64,000 nt of DNA from Chitinophagaceae bacterium UBA1930 (GCA_002337145.1 DDFK01000002.1:1-64000), one strand, 5' to 3'. Positions 1 through 10,216 are shown, numbered from the stretch's first letter. A program made the numbers and translations. Notes: generated by a model not told the origin, from the letters alone.

Positions 1-1845
1 TTTAAAGCTATACTTAAAGATGCTCCTGTTAATAAAGAATTGATCCTGGGCAGCGTAAGCGCCATCTTCTGGACATTGTTCTTTCAGACAACGCTTAAAT
101 ATGTTTTTATTACCCTGAAAGCCGACAATAAAGGAGAAGGTGGAATTTTTTCATTGTATACACTGATCAGGCGCTATAAAAAGTGGCTTCTGATACCTGC
201 CTTATTAGGCGGCTCTTTTTTAATCGCAGACAGTATAATTACACCTCCCATTTCAGTGTCGTCAGCAGTGGAAGGAATAAAAATGTACTATCCTTCTATT
301 CCTACCATTCCTATCGTTATCGGCATACTTACTATATTATTTCTTGTACAGGCATTTGGCAGTGCTAAAATTGGAAAAGTATTTGGCCCGGCGATGATGG
401 TATGGTTTACGATGATTGGGGTAATGGGTTTTTATGCATTAGGCAAGGACTTCTCTGTACTTAAAGCATTGAATCCGGTGTACGCATACCATCTGATAAG
501 AGACTATCCGGACGGTTTTTGGTTGCTCGGAGGAGTTTTTCTCTGCACTACAGGTGCAGAGGCACTTTATAGTGATTTGGGTCATTGTGGTAGAAAAAAT
601 ATTGAAGTCAGCTGGGTATATGTCAAATTATGCCTTGTGTTATGTTATTTTGGGCAGGCAGCCTGGCTAGTCAATCACGAGGGAATTATACTGGATGATA
701 CCAACTCTTTTTTCGCTATGATGCCGGGGTTTATGTTTTGGCCGGCCATTGCCGTTGCTACTACCGCTGCAATAATAGCTTCACAGGCGCTGATTAGCGG
801 CACATTTACCCTATTTAATGAGGCGATCAGGTTGAATTTTTTTCCAAGATTAACGATACACCATCCCAGCGAAGTAAGAGGACAACTTTACATCCCTGCC
901 GTGAATTGGGCCTTGTATATTGGTTGCGTAAGTGCAGTGCTTTTTTTTAAAGATTCTGCTCATATGGAAGCTGCATTTGGACTTTCGGTAACCTTAACCA
1001 TGTTAATGACTACCATATTACTTACTTTCTATCTTTACATAAAGAGAACTCCAATTCTGATAGTTATCATTTTAGGCTGCCTGTTCTTTATTATTGAAGG
1101 ATCATTCCTCGTTGCCAACCTCAAAAAATTCCCTGAAGGTGGTTATATAACACTATTAATTGGCTTGTTTCTTTTTATCGTGATGTTCACCTGGCGTTAT
1201 GCAAGAAATATTAAAGTAGGACTATTAAATTTTGTTGATCTAAAACCTCACCTGGGTATTTTAAAACGATTGAAAAAAGATGAAGAAATAAATAAATACG
1301 CAACGCATCTTGCCTACCTTACCAATAGTAATACACCTGCTGTTATTGAAGAACGGATTATCCAGTCAATCTATTTTCATCAGCCGAAAAGAGCCGATAT
1401 TTATTGGTTCATCCATATTGACGTAACAGATGAACCTTACACACAGGAATATTCGGTAGAAGCCGTGGAGAAAAATACCGTCTTTTATCTTTCCTTTAAG
1501 CTTGGTTTCCGAGTCATACCAAGGGTAACACTGTTGTTCAAAAAAGTTTTAATAGAATTGTCTGAAGAACGCCTTTTTTGTCTGGATCCCCAAAATAATA
1601 AGTATTGTCCCGAAGATATTTATGGTGATTATCGCTTTGTTACTATGAAAACATTTCTCAGTAATGAAAATGAGCTACCTGCATGGAAGAAAATACCTAT
1701 GAATTTGTATTTTATAATGAAACACATTGATATTTCCACTGAAGAAGCATTAGGTCTGGATGAAAATCTGATTGCAGAAGAAAAGGTACCACTCATTGTG
1801 GAAAAACCTCAGCATATTCATTTAAAAAGAGTTTTTAAGCAATGA
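1..1845 (+). CDS. kup: Kup-family potassium uptake transporter (5' end outside window)
   Basis: A K+/H+ symporter of the KUP/HAK/KT family in the inner membrane. The reading frame is open from base 1, so the N-terminus lies left of the window; the TTG at 40 is not a convincing start. The segment GEGGIFSLY near the visible N-terminus is typical of the family. About a dozen hydrophobic segments follow, then a soluble C-terminal domain from about residue 400. The visible 614 residues approach the usual length (E. coli Kup 622), so only a short N-terminal piece is missing. The stop codon overlaps the next start (ATGA at 1842), so the gene is probably translationally coupled to the KdpD-type sensor module. 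Family assignment is firm; a role in K+ homeostasis within this operon is inferred. Confidence 0.93.
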   Translation, partial: FKAILKDAPVNKELILGSVSAIFWTLFFQTTLKYVFITLKADNKGEGGIFSLYTLIRRYKKWLLIPALLGGSFLIADSIITPPISVSSAVEGIKMYYPSIPTIPIVIGILTILFLVQAFGSAKIGKVFGPAMMVWFTMIGVMGFYALGKDFSVLKALNPVYAYHLIRDYPDGFWLLGGVFLCTTGAEALYSDLGHCGRKNIEVSWVYVKLCLVLCYFGQAAWLVNHEGIILDDTNSFFAMMPGFMFWPAIAVATTAAIIASQALISGTFTLFNEAIRLNFFPRLTIHHPSEVRGQLYIPAVNWALYIGCVSAVLFFKDSAHMEAAFGLSVTLTMLMTTILLTFYLYIKRTPILIVIILGCLFFIIEGSFLVANLKKFPEGGYITLLIGLFLFIVMFTWRYARNIKVGLLNFVDLKPHLGILKRLKKDEEINKYATHLAYLTNSNTPAVIEERIIQSIYFHQPKRADIYWFIHIDVTDEPYTQEYSVEAVEKNTVFYLSFKLGFRVIPRVTLLFKKVLIELSEERLFCLDPQNNKYCPEDIYGDYRFVTMKTFLSNENELPAWKKIPMNLYFIMKHIDISTEEALGLDENLIAEEKVPLIVEKPQHIHLKRVFKQ

Positions 1846-2969
1846 TAGATAATAAAGAAAATAATGTACAGCATTTCCTGGAACTTATCAAACAATCCAG
1901 AAAAGGTAAATTCAAGATTTATATCGGGATGAGTGCGGGCGTAGGCAAAAGCTATCGTATGCTGCAGGAAGCCCGAACACTTTTGCGAAATGGGATTGAT
2001 GTAAAAATTGGGTATATAGAAACACATAACCGGGCAGAAACGGAAGCCTTATTAGAAGGAATACCTATAGTGCCGAGAAGAAGTGTGTTTTACCGGGGTA
2101 AAGAACTCCAGGAAATGGATCTCGATGCTATCCTCGCCTTAAGACCTGAATTGGTTCTTGTGGATGAGCTGGCACATTCTAACATAGAAGGCAGTAAAAA
2201 TGAAAAAAGATGGCAGGATGTAATGGAAATACTAAATGCAGGTATTAATGTCATCAGCGCAGTCAATATCCAGCACATTGAAAGCTTGTATGACGACGTA
2301 AAAAGCATTACCGGTATTGAGGTAACAGAAAGAGTTCCTGACAATGTATTGCGCATAGCAGATGAAGTAGTGAATATTGATTTGACCGCAGACGAATTGG
2401 TGACGCGTCTGAAAGAAGGGAAAATATATGCTAAAGAAAAAATAGCCATTGCGCTTCAAAACTTCTTTCAGAGTGAAAAAATCCTCCAGTTGCGGGAACT
2501 TGCGCTTAAAGAAGTGGCTACACAGGTGGAGAGAAAAATACAAATAGAAATCCCTGGAGTTTTGCAGGCCAAACACGAAAGATTGATGTGCTGCATTAGC
2601 ACAAACAATGAAATTGCTCGCCTAATCATAAGAAAGACTGCCCGACTGGCAACCTACTATAATGCAAAATGGTTTGTGTTGTATGTTCAAACAAAGAAAG
2701 AAGATGCAGATAAAATAAACCTTGCTGCACAACGTCATCTGATTAATAACTTTAAGCTTGCCACCCAAATGGGGGCAGAAGTAATACGGGTAAAAAACAG
2801 GACAATCGCCAAGGGTATCATGGAAACAGCTAACGAAAGAAAAATAACAACCATCTGTATGGGTAAACCTCATTTATCATTAGTCAATATCATTTTAAAA
2901 ACAGCAACCTTTAATGAGTTATTAAATACTGTAAGCAAACTAGATATTGACTTAGTTATACTATCATAA
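1842..2969 (+). CDS. KdpD N-terminal sensor module without kinase (KdpD-N + UspA-like domain)
   Basis: This protein corresponds to the cytoplasmic N-terminal part of KdpD, which in E. coli senses K+ status and modulates kinase output. A Walker-A-like GVGKS lies near residue 32, followed by the KdpD-N block with the motif VDELAHSN near residue 108. A universal-stress-type domain occupies the C-terminal third. It is 375 residues long and has no transmembrane, HisKA or HATPase part; those functions sit on the next gene, which starts inside this stop codon. It therefore looks like a split KdpD acting as a separate regulator. The overlap with kup at the 5' end argues for one K+-related operon. Confidence 0.9.
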   Translation: MIDNKENNVQHFLELIKQSRKGKFKIYIGMSAGVGKSYRMLQEARTLLRNGIDVKIGYIETHNRAETEALLEGIPIVPRRSVFYRGKELQEMDLDAILALRPELVLVDELAHSNIEGSKNEKRWQDVMEILNAGINVISAVNIQHIESLYDDVKSITGIEVTERVPDNVLRIADEVVNIDLTADELVTRLKEGKIYAKEKIAIALQNFFQSEKILQLRELALKEVATQVERKIQIEIPGVLQAKHERLMCCISTNNEIARLIIRKTARLATYYNAKWFVLYVQTKKEDADKINLAAQRHLINNFKLATQMGAEVIRVKNRTIAKGIMETANERKITTICMGKPHLSLVNIILKTATFNELLNTVSKLDIDLVILS

Positions 2970-4678
2970 TGCGTACAAAAATAAAAACAAAATTAATCCT
3001 GGGATTGGTTTTCCTGTTCATCGTAATTATATGCTTCGGTATACTGGGTATATTCTATGTAAACCGTTTAAGCAATGATGCCAGTATGATACTGAAAGAC
3101 AATCATATTAGCGTGGAATATTGTAATCACATGATGAAAGCGCTCGATAAGCTGCCGGAGGATAAAAGCCAGTTTTTACAGTTTGAAAAGACACTTCAAT
3201 TACAAGAGAAAAACATCACTGAACCCGGCGAATTTAAAGCTACTTCTGAGGTCCGGTTGTTATTCGATAAACTTAAAAATGAGCCGGACTCTTTTAAGGA
3301 ATTTAAAGAAATAAGAAAAGCGGTATTCAAGATAGAAGATGCTAACCAGGCGGCAATAATCCATAAAAATGCTATTGCTGCTAAAACAGCAACACAAGCA
3401 AATCTATGGTTCACTATTATTGCAACTTGCCTTACGCTGATCGCCTTTACGTTTATAGTGAATTTTCCTTCTATTATTTCCAAGCCAATTCGTGTGCTAA
3501 CCGATGGTATAAAAGAAATTGCAAAAAAGAATTACAGTAAACGTATACACCTGGACCGGAATGATGAATTTGGTGTTTTAGCAGAAACTTTCAATACAAT
3601 GGCAGAAAAGCTGGACGAATACGAACACAGTAATCTTGCTGAAATCAAGTTGGAGAAAACCAGGATTGAAGCAATCGTCAACAAGATGAATGATGGCATT
3701 ATCGGGCTTAATGAAAAGAAACAAATTTTGTTTTTAAATTCAGTCGCAGAAAATTTATTTGGACTAAAAGAAAAAGAGATCGTTGGAAAGTTTGTGTCAG
3801 AAGTAGCTTTACATAATGACTTGCTTAGAACTGTTTTGCAGAATGACACTAAAAAGCAGTTAAAGATATTTATAGACAAAAAGGAAAGTTATTTCAATCA
3901 GGAATCAATTGTTATCCAGACGGACAATGGAATTGGAGGTCAGGTCATCATACTCAGCAATGTGACGCCATTTAAGGAATTGGATGTCGCTAAAACAAAC
4001 TTCATAGCCACCATATCTCATGAATTGAAGACGCCTTTATTTGCTATCAGGATGAGCACACAATTATTAGAAGATACCAGAGTTGGAGAATTAAATAAAG
4101 ATCAAAAGGAAATCTTGGAAAGTTTGAAGGGGAACTCCGACCGTCTGCTAAAAATAACCGGAGAATTGTTAAACATGTCGCAAGTAGAAACGGGTCAAAT
4201 ACAGCTCAGAAAAGAACCTACCAAACCCGACATTATTGTATTGAGAGCTTTGCAGGCAGTGCAACAACACGCATCTAAAATGGGAGTGATTTTGAAAGAA
4301 AATGTAGCTAAAGATTTGCCTGCCATTTCTGTTGATGAAGAAAAAACGACCTGGGTGTTAATTAATCTGCTAACTAACGCCATAAAATACTCAAATGAAA
4401 ATGGTGTTGTAGAAATAAAGGTAGTCAAAGAAAATGACCAGCTGGTTTTCTCTGTGATTGATAAGGGAAAGGGCATTGAAGAGCAATATATACCTCACGT
4501 GTTTGATAAATACTTTAAGGTGCCGGGTACCATCGAGAAATCCGGCACAGGGTTAGGCCTATCTATATCTAAGCAATTTATTGAAGCCCAGGGTGGAACT
4601 ATATGGTTAAAGAGTGAATATGGTGCAGGTAGCACTTTTGGATTCAATATCACTGTTTCGCATAATAATATAAAGTGA
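2969..4678 (+). CDS. Membrane sensor histidine kinase (HAMP-PAS-HisKA-HATPase)
   Basis: A 569-residue inner-membrane histidine kinase. There are transmembrane helices near residues 8-30 and 145-168 flanking a periplasmic sensor of about 115 residues. A HAMP segment (about 170-222), a PAS domain (about 235-340) and a HisKA domain follow, with the phospho-acceptor in SHELKTP near residue 351. The ATPase domain shows the N box INLLTNAIKYS and the G2 box GTGLGLSIS. The start overlaps the KdpD-N stop by one base (TAATG). The stop region overlaps the possible GTG start of the following response regulator, so the pair is a cognate two-component system. The stimulus is unknown; K+ or turgor is suggested only by the neighbours. 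Confidence 0.93.
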   Translation: MRTKIKTKLILGLVFLFIVIICFGILGIFYVNRLSNDASMILKDNHISVEYCNHMMKALDKLPEDKSQFLQFEKTLQLQEKNITEPGEFKATSEVRLLFDKLKNEPDSFKEFKEIRKAVFKIEDANQAAIIHKNAIAAKTATQANLWFTIIATCLTLIAFTFIVNFPSIISKPIRVLTDGIKEIAKKNYSKRIHLDRNDEFGVLAETFNTMAEKLDEYEHSNLAEIKLEKTRIEAIVNKMNDGIIGLNEKKQILFLNSVAENLFGLKEKEIVGKFVSEVALHNDLLRTVLQNDTKKQLKIFIDKKESYFNQESIVIQTDNGIGGQVIILSNVTPFKELDVAKTNFIATISHELKTPLFAIRMSTQLLEDTRVGELNKDQKEILESLKGNSDRLLKITGELLNMSQVETGQIQLRKEPTKPDIIVLRALQAVQQHASKMGVILKENVAKDLPAISVDEEKTTWVLINLLTNAIKYSNENGVVEIKVVKENDQLVFSVIDKGKGIEEQYIPHVFDKYFKVPGTIEKSGTGLGLSISKQFIEAQGGTIWLKSEYGAGSTFGFNITVSHNNIK

Positions 4679-4683
4679 AAATT

Positions 4684-6033
4684 ATGAGCATCGCAAATGT
4701 TTTGATCGTAGAAGATGAAAATGACGTAAGACAGCTACTAAAACGAGTCCTTACGCTTGAAGGATTTAAGGTGTTTGATGCTGCAAATTGTGCCGCGGCC
4801 TTGCATATCCTCGAAAGAGAAAGCATTGATCTGGCTTTATGTGATGTAAAGTTACCCGATGGCAACGGTGTCGAATTCATTGTGAAGATTAAGACTATTT
4901 ATCCTTTAATCGAAATAATTGTATTAACCGCTTATGGGAATATACCGGATAGTGTTCAGGCTATAAAAAATGGCGCTTTCGATTATATAACTAAGGCCAA
5001 TGATAACGAACGCATTCTACCACTATTATACCGTGCATGGGAAAAGGTACAGCTTGTAAAAAGAGTGGCAGTACTCGAAAAACAAGCAGTGGGTAGGTAT
5101 GCAAGTTTTGATTCTATTATTGGGAGATCGTCATCTATAGCTGAGTCTGTATGCCTAGCCCGAAAAGCTGCGGTTACTGATGCGCCAGTATTATTATTAG
5201 GTGAAACAGGGACGGGAAAAGAAGTTTTCGCCCAAGCCATACATTCTGCCAGTAAACGCAACACCAAAACATTTCTTGGTCTGAACTGTAGTTCTTTTAA
5301 TAAAGAACTGCTGGAGAGTGAACTTTTTGGGCATAAGGCCGGTGCGTTTACCGGAGCAGTAAAAGAAAAAAAAGGATTAATAGAGGAAGCTAATGAGGGC
5401 ACTTTGTTTTTAGATGAAATCGGGGAAATGCCTATTGAACTTCAAGCCAAACTGCTACGTATATTAGAGACGAGTGAGTTTATTAAAGTTGGTGATACCA
5501 AACAAATCAAGGTTAATATTCGCATAATAGCTGCAACAAACCGTAATCTTCAACAGGAAATAAAACAGGGGAAATTTCGAGAGGATCTTTTTTATAGGTT
5601 AAATCTGGTGACGATTAATTTACCACCTCTAAGAGACCGACAGGACGACATACCATTACTGGCAAATTACTTTGTAGAAAAAATCACAGAAAGTGCATAT
5701 CAACACGTTAAAAGTATGACTCCTGCTTTTATCGATAAACTGAAAAAAAATGATTGGCGAGGAAACATCCGTGAGTTAAGAAATGTGATTGAACGATCAC
5801 TCATTGTCTGCACAGGAAACCAACTAACGGTAGAAAATCTTCCAGTCGAATTACAATATAATACGCTTAAGTCGAAAACAATATCGGCCTTTGACCTCGC
5901 CAGTGTTGAACGCATGCATATCCAGCGTGTATTACAATATACTAATGGAAACAAAACACAAACTGCTAAATTATTAAATATCGGTATTGCGACCTTATAC
6001 AGGAAGATTGAAGATTTTGAAATAGATGTTTAA
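4684..6033 (+). CDS. Sigma-54-dependent response regulator (NtrC family)
   Basis: A transcription activator for sigma-54 promoters, most likely phosphorylated by the preceding kinase. The receiver domain spans about residues 1-120, with the acceptor Asp in CDVKLPDG near residue 53. The AAA+ domain has Walker A GETGTGKE near 169, the sigma-54 contact loop GAFTGA near 220 and the Walker B segment FLDEIGEM. A Fis-type helix-turn-helix ends the protein. The ATG at 4684 (MSIANVLIVEDEND) is preferred because it begins right at the receiver fold; a GTG at 4675 is an alternative. It is the last gene of the kup-kdpD-kinase operon. Target promoters cannot be identified in the window. Confidence 0.93.
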   Translation: MSIANVLIVEDENDVRQLLKRVLTLEGFKVFDAANCAAALHILERESIDLALCDVKLPDGNGVEFIVKIKTIYPLIEIIVLTAYGNIPDSVQAIKNGAFDYITKANDNERILPLLYRAWEKVQLVKRVAVLEKQAVGRYASFDSIIGRSSSIAESVCLARKAAVTDAPVLLLGETGTGKEVFAQAIHSASKRNTKTFLGLNCSSFNKELLESELFGHKAGAFTGAVKEKKGLIEEANEGTLFLDEIGEMPIELQAKLLRILETSEFIKVGDTKQIKVNIRIIAATNRNLQQEIKQGKFREDLFYRLNLVTINLPPLRDRQDDIPLLANYFVEKITESAYQHVKSMTPAFIDKLKKNDWRGNIRELRNVIERSLIVCTGNQLTVENLPVELQYNTLKSKTISAFDLASVERMHIQRVLQYTNGNKTQTAKLLNIGIATLYRKIEDFEIDV

Positions 6034-6100
6034 GCAAAACATTGATGTGTAAATAGCGTGAGATTAGGTAAAACAGTTATCGCAACAAAATATATGCCGT

Positions 6101-6679
6101 ATGAAAAACGCAGGATATCATGAAAAAGATTTGGTAATTGATATACTTGCCAAATCGTTTGAAGCAAATAAGAGCGTCAATTACATTATAAAGCAAGATG
6201 CTAAAAGATCTGATAGAATCCGGGCGTTAATGGACTATTCTTTTGAAGTCTGTTCTTTGTTTGGTGAAGTATTTCTTTCCGACGATAAAAGGGCCTGCGC
6301 CCTTATTGTCTATCCGGATAAGAAAAAAGTCACCTTAAAATCAATTTCATTAGACCTCAAATTGATATTCAAATGTATTGGCATCGAAAATGTCATTAAA
6401 ACACTTAAAAGAGAGAAGATAATCAACAGCGTCCATCCCCAAACACCATTCTCGTACTTATGGTTTATCGGTGTTGCACTAAAGGATCAGAACGAAGGTA
6501 TCGGAAGTAAGCTACTAAATTCTATACTAGATTATTATGACAAGCAGAACCGACCTGTTTATCTCGAAACGTCAACAGTGAGAAACCTCCCGTGGTATAA
6601 CAAATTTGGTTTTCAATCTTATCACGAAGAAGAATTGACGTACCATCTATATTTCTACAGAAGAGCGGCTAAAAAGTAA
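6101..6679 (+). CDS. GNAT-family N-acetyltransferase
   Basis: A 192-residue protein with a C-terminal GNAT fold. The acetyl-CoA pyrophosphate loop is visible as QNEGIGSKLL, followed by LETSTVRNLPWYNKFGF, a typical end of this fold. The substrate is unknown. It lies 67 bp after the response regulator and 5 bp before the hybrid kinase, so it is probably cotranscribed with one or both. Its place among regulators on a mobile element suggests an accessory role. Confidence 0.78.
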   Translation: MKNAGYHEKDLVIDILAKSFEANKSVNYIIKQDAKRSDRIRALMDYSFEVCSLFGEVFLSDDKRACALIVYPDKKKVTLKSISLDLKLIFKCIGIENVIKTLKREKIINSVHPQTPFSYLWFIGVALKDQNEGIGSKLLNSILDYYDKQNRPVYLETSTVRNLPWYNKFGFQSYHEEELTYHLYFYRRAAKK

Positions 6680-6684
6680 ATGCA

Positions 6685-8883
6685 ATGTCGGTGTTCGGGA
6701 CACAGATGCACATTGTCACATTAGCTTTTGTGAGCATAGAAATTGTTTTCTTTTTCTATCTGGTCATCTTTAAATTATCACGGCCAGATGATGAGACGAC
6801 ATTCCTGAATATTATACTTTTGTTTTTACTCATCACGTATAATGTGACTGGCGGTTTGCTTCCTGATCCTAAATTGCCAGGCTCCTTTTTTCTACAAGAA
6901 GTAATTGCGTACGCCACTGGATTTATTACTCCCTGTTATTTTCCATACTATGTGTACAAAGCATTCGGTCTTACGAAGCTGAAATTTCATGCCTACCGAG
7001 GTATATATTATTTTCTGATTGTACCATATCTGATTTTCGTTATTGTCTTCAGAGTGTCTGGCAATCTACATGACGCTCAAAATCTTCTGGTTATTCCAGT
7101 ACTCTACGCGGTTTGGGTCATTATTTCTTTGATTAAAGCCATTCGCTACAAGTACAACATTAACTTCAGAAGTCTTGAAGCCAGGCAGGAGATGATCGTA
7201 TTGTTATCTAGCCTGACACCTTGGGTTAGCTTGCCTATTATCACATACTTAAATTTGGCTCAAGCTATAGAAGCTACCATTACTAATATAGGCTTCCTAT
7301 TATTATTTGGCTTGCAGGTGAATAGAAATGTACAGCAATTAAGGAAGGAACACCGGCGACTTATTGAATCTGAACAGTACTTGCTGAATTGGAATACTAA
7401 CTTGCAGGAAGAGGTGGATAAACGAACAAAGGAATTAGAAAAAGTAAATGAACAAAAGACCAACAACTTTATAAACCTCGTACATGAAACGAAAACACCA
7501 CTAACGCTGGTTAAAAATTATCTGGACGAATATATCGATAAATATGGCTCTGCTGAAGAGCTGGACATCATAAAAGGTGGTATTGATAAACTGACGGCAG
7601 ATGTGATTAATTTATTTGACATCGAAAGATTTACTAAAGGAATTGATGTTTACCGTCATAATAAAGTGTCGGATTTTAGCAGCATATTAAAGAACAATTT
7701 ATATCTGTTTGAATGCTATTGCAAAAAAAGAGAAATCGCCTGCCACGGGTCTATCGAGGGTAATATTTTTATAGAAGCAGATCCTAATGCTATCAACAGG
7801 ATCGTTAATAACATTATTGAAAATGCAATAAAATTTTCAAGTATGGGTGGACAGGTAGAAATATCTTTGAAAGGGGAAAACGATAAAATTACCTTTACTG
7901 TATCAGATAAAGGAATCGGCATTGCTTCAGGGCAGCAGCAAAAGATATTTGAACCTTATTACCAGATAAGCCATAAAACGAACAATTTGCAAGGAATGGG
8001 ACTTGGACTACCAATAGTAAAAAGAGTAGTAGAAGATTTAAAAGGTGAAATACACATAGAAAGTAACCCTAAAATAAATCCCGGCACAAAAGTCACCATA
8101 ATTCTTGACAGATATTTATTGCAGAAAGAAGATGCACCTTTGAATACTGCAACAGAATCTAACTCCTCCATACACACGCTTGTGGATTATGATGTTCCTG
8201 ATAGTGTTTATACGCAGGAAAAAAAGACTATTCTTCTTGTGGAAGACAATAAAGCAATGATTCATTTTCTTTTTAATAAGCTAAATGTACACTACAATGT
8301 GATCTGTTCGCTGAATGGCTCGGAAGCTCTAAAGAAGCTCCAAAATATACCTTTTGTACCTGATTTAATCCTATCTGATATAATGATGGATAAAATGGAT
8401 GGTTTTGCATTTTTGAAAGTCATCTCTGAGCAAAACAAGTACAATCATATTCCGGTTATTTTTTTGACAGCCAAATCCACCCCTACTGACCGTCTAAAAG
8501 GATTAAAGTTGGGCGCTATCGATTTTATATCGAAACCATTTTCCTTCGAGGAATTAAGCCAGAAAATTGAGACAGTAATCAATAATGTTATCAAACAGCA
8601 AAGGGCAATCTTAACTTCAACGATCTCAAACCTGAAAACATTAGGTAGTGACGATATTAATTCGCCAACGGATTTAGCCAAGTTTGAACAAAACTGCAAA
8701 ATGTTTAATCTTACGAGCAGGGAAATGGAAATTGCGAAACTGATTTCCAAGGGTGTTACGTACAAGGTTATTGCTAAAACTCTGTTTATTTCTGAAAAGA
8801 CAGTTAATAAGCACATTCAGAATATTTTTGAAAAAGCAGTGGTGTCCAATAAGGTCGAATTACTCAGCAAACTTTCTAAATAA
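6685..8883 (+). CDS. Hybrid histidine kinase with receiver and LuxR-type DNA-binding domain
   Basis: A complete two-component system in one 732-residue chain. The N-terminal 220 residues form about seven hydrophobic helices, followed by a short coiled coil. HisKA has HETKTP near residue 268 and HATPase_c shows NNIIENAIKFSS and GMGLGLPIV. A receiver domain (about 510-630) has its acceptor Asp in LILSDIMMDKMDG near 564. A LuxR helix-turn-helix (LTSREMEIAKLISKG) ends the protein. Having a DNA-binding domain on a membrane-anchored kinase implies one-component-like regulation at the membrane or proteolytic release; neither is shown here. CTnDOT also carries a hybrid sensor (RteA) that controls transfer, so a comparable role is possible but inferred. 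Confidence 0.9.
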   Translation: MSVFGTQMHIVTLAFVSIEIVFFFYLVIFKLSRPDDETTFLNIILLFLLITYNVTGGLLPDPKLPGSFFLQEVIAYATGFITPCYFPYYVYKAFGLTKLKFHAYRGIYYFLIVPYLIFVIVFRVSGNLHDAQNLLVIPVLYAVWVIISLIKAIRYKYNINFRSLEARQEMIVLLSSLTPWVSLPIITYLNLAQAIEATITNIGFLLLFGLQVNRNVQQLRKEHRRLIESEQYLLNWNTNLQEEVDKRTKELEKVNEQKTNNFINLVHETKTPLTLVKNYLDEYIDKYGSAEELDIIKGGIDKLTADVINLFDIERFTKGIDVYRHNKVSDFSSILKNNLYLFECYCKKREIACHGSIEGNIFIEADPNAINRIVNNIIENAIKFSSMGGQVEISLKGENDKITFTVSDKGIGIASGQQQKIFEPYYQISHKTNNLQGMGLGLPIVKRVVEDLKGEIHIESNPKINPGTKVTIILDRYLLQKEDAPLNTATESNSSIHTLVDYDVPDSVYTQEKKTILLVEDNKAMIHFLFNKLNVHYNVICSLNGSEALKKLQNIPFVPDLILSDIMMDKMDGFAFLKVISEQNKYNHIPVIFLTAKSTPTDRLKGLKLGAIDFISKPFSFEELSQKIETVINNVIKQQRAILTSTISNLKTLGSDDINSPTDLAKFEQNCKMFNLTSREMEIAKLISKGVTYKVIAKTLFISEKTVNKHIQNIFEKAVVSNKVELLSKLSK

Positions 8884-9013
8884 TAGCACACGGCGCATAG
8901 TAAGGGATCAATATACTTATAATTGCGTAGGTAAATAGTAGTATTTGCGTATTCATTTTCAACACTTTGTGCCTGAAATTTGCAATAGATATTGCTAACC
9001 ATTTTGAAAGGCT

Positions 9014-10216
9014 ATGTGTGGAGGATATGCTTTGGAGTGGCTGGATTCCCTGATTATGATATCAGTAAACCCGATGAAAACCGATTTTAACGCAATCCAG
9101 TCCGTTTGTTTGACGGCGTTAAAATCCAAGATTGAGGAAGAAAAGGCTAAAATCCAAGTTTTTCTTAAAAGCATGGTTTTTAGCCTGGGCAATGAAAAAA
9201 AGATAAAATTGCTTGTGAGACAGTATCACTCCAGCTTAATTATCTTACTTGATCAAGCTCTTGAAAATAATGCCAAATGCCCGACCAAATTTATAGAGTT
9301 AAAGGAACTTATCAGCAACCTGACTTTATGCATAAATGAATTATTGTCTTTTATTGAATTACGCTTTCCGGATTATCTAAGCATCAATGAACGTGTTCCA
9401 GCAACTTTTCTTGCCATCACAAAAAAAGATTTAAATAACAAGCTGAATAGGCTGAGGGCAAAATTTAAAGATGAGACTACCGACAAAAATACGATTGATA
9501 TTGTGTTGCATGAATTATCTGCTTTTATAGGTTGTTCAAGGCAGGAACATATGTTTAATTTTAAAGAAATATCCTACATGAAGGAAATGTGTAAGGAACT
9601 TGAACAGTTAAATAACGGAAAATGCGATGACATTACAACTTATACCTGTTTAGATCAATTACTTGTGTACATGAATTTCAATTGTAAGCCTTACTCAGAT
9701 AATTTCACTCAGCGAATTGCTAGTAAAATAAACTGCCGTCATACGATTAATGATAAAATGGAAATGCTGCTGCTTCACTTCAAAGCTTTTAAGCAAATGC
9801 ACCACAAACCCGGATTGGCTTTTGACGCAAATTTTGATGATCTGGAAGTGGAGATCAGCAATTGGTTTACACAGGAAATATTCTACATGGAAAAGAAACT
9901 ACATTACTCTATTGTATCCTTACAGGGAGATTCTGAACCGCCACACAGTAAAAATAATAATGTACAGAAGGTGTTATGTATCTTATCTGTTGACCAAATG
10001 GCAATAGTACTTCGGTGTGTTGATGATTTGAAAATTATAATGAGCCGTTCCCTGAACGCCCTTTTTAAAAGTATTGTTCCATTTTTGTCTACTCCCTATC
10101 AAGAAAATATATCCTATGATAGTATGCGTAGTAAATCTTACGCTATTGAAACAAGAGATAAGGAAGTTGTCATACAAACATTAGAACAAATGATAAATAA
10201 AATCATGGAATATTAA
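9014..10216 (+). CDS. RteC-like regulator candidate of the conjugative element
   Basis: A 400-residue, mostly helical, soluble protein with no signal peptide. The C-terminal 80 residues (from VLCILSVDQMAIVLRCVDD to the end) show the spacing of hydrophobic and charged residues seen in RteC-domain proteins of Bacteroidota conjugative transposons, including a segment resembling the conserved RDKE...L..M ending. This match is from memory of the family, not a search. The start is uncertain: ATG at 9014, 9056 or 9074 are all in frame. It lies after a hybrid sensor kinase and before the tra operon, which fits an RteABC-like regulatory cassette. A plain hypothetical ICE protein is the alternative. 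Confidence 0.5.
   Translation: MCGGYALEWLDSLIMISVNPMKTDFNAIQSVCLTALKSKIEEEKAKIQVFLKSMVFSLGNEKKIKLLVRQYHSSLIILLDQALENNAKCPTKFIELKELISNLTLCINELLSFIELRFPDYLSINERVPATFLAITKKDLNNKLNRLRAKFKDETTDKNTIDIVLHELSAFIGCSRQEHMFNFKEISYMKEMCKELEQLNNGKCDDITTYTCLDQLLVYMNFNCKPYSDNFTQRIASKINCRHTINDKMEMLLLHFKAFKQMHHKPGLAFDANFDDLEVEISNWFTQEIFYMEKKLHYSIVSLQGDSEPPHSKNNNVQKVLCILSVDQMAIVLRCVDDLKIIMSRSLNALFKSIVPFLSTPYQENISYDSMRSKSYAIETRDKEVVIQTLEQMINKIMEY

Noticed and set aside
40..1845. kup starting with TTG at base 40
   Set aside because: The frame is open to base 1 and conserved KUP sequence begins earlier; the start is outside the window.
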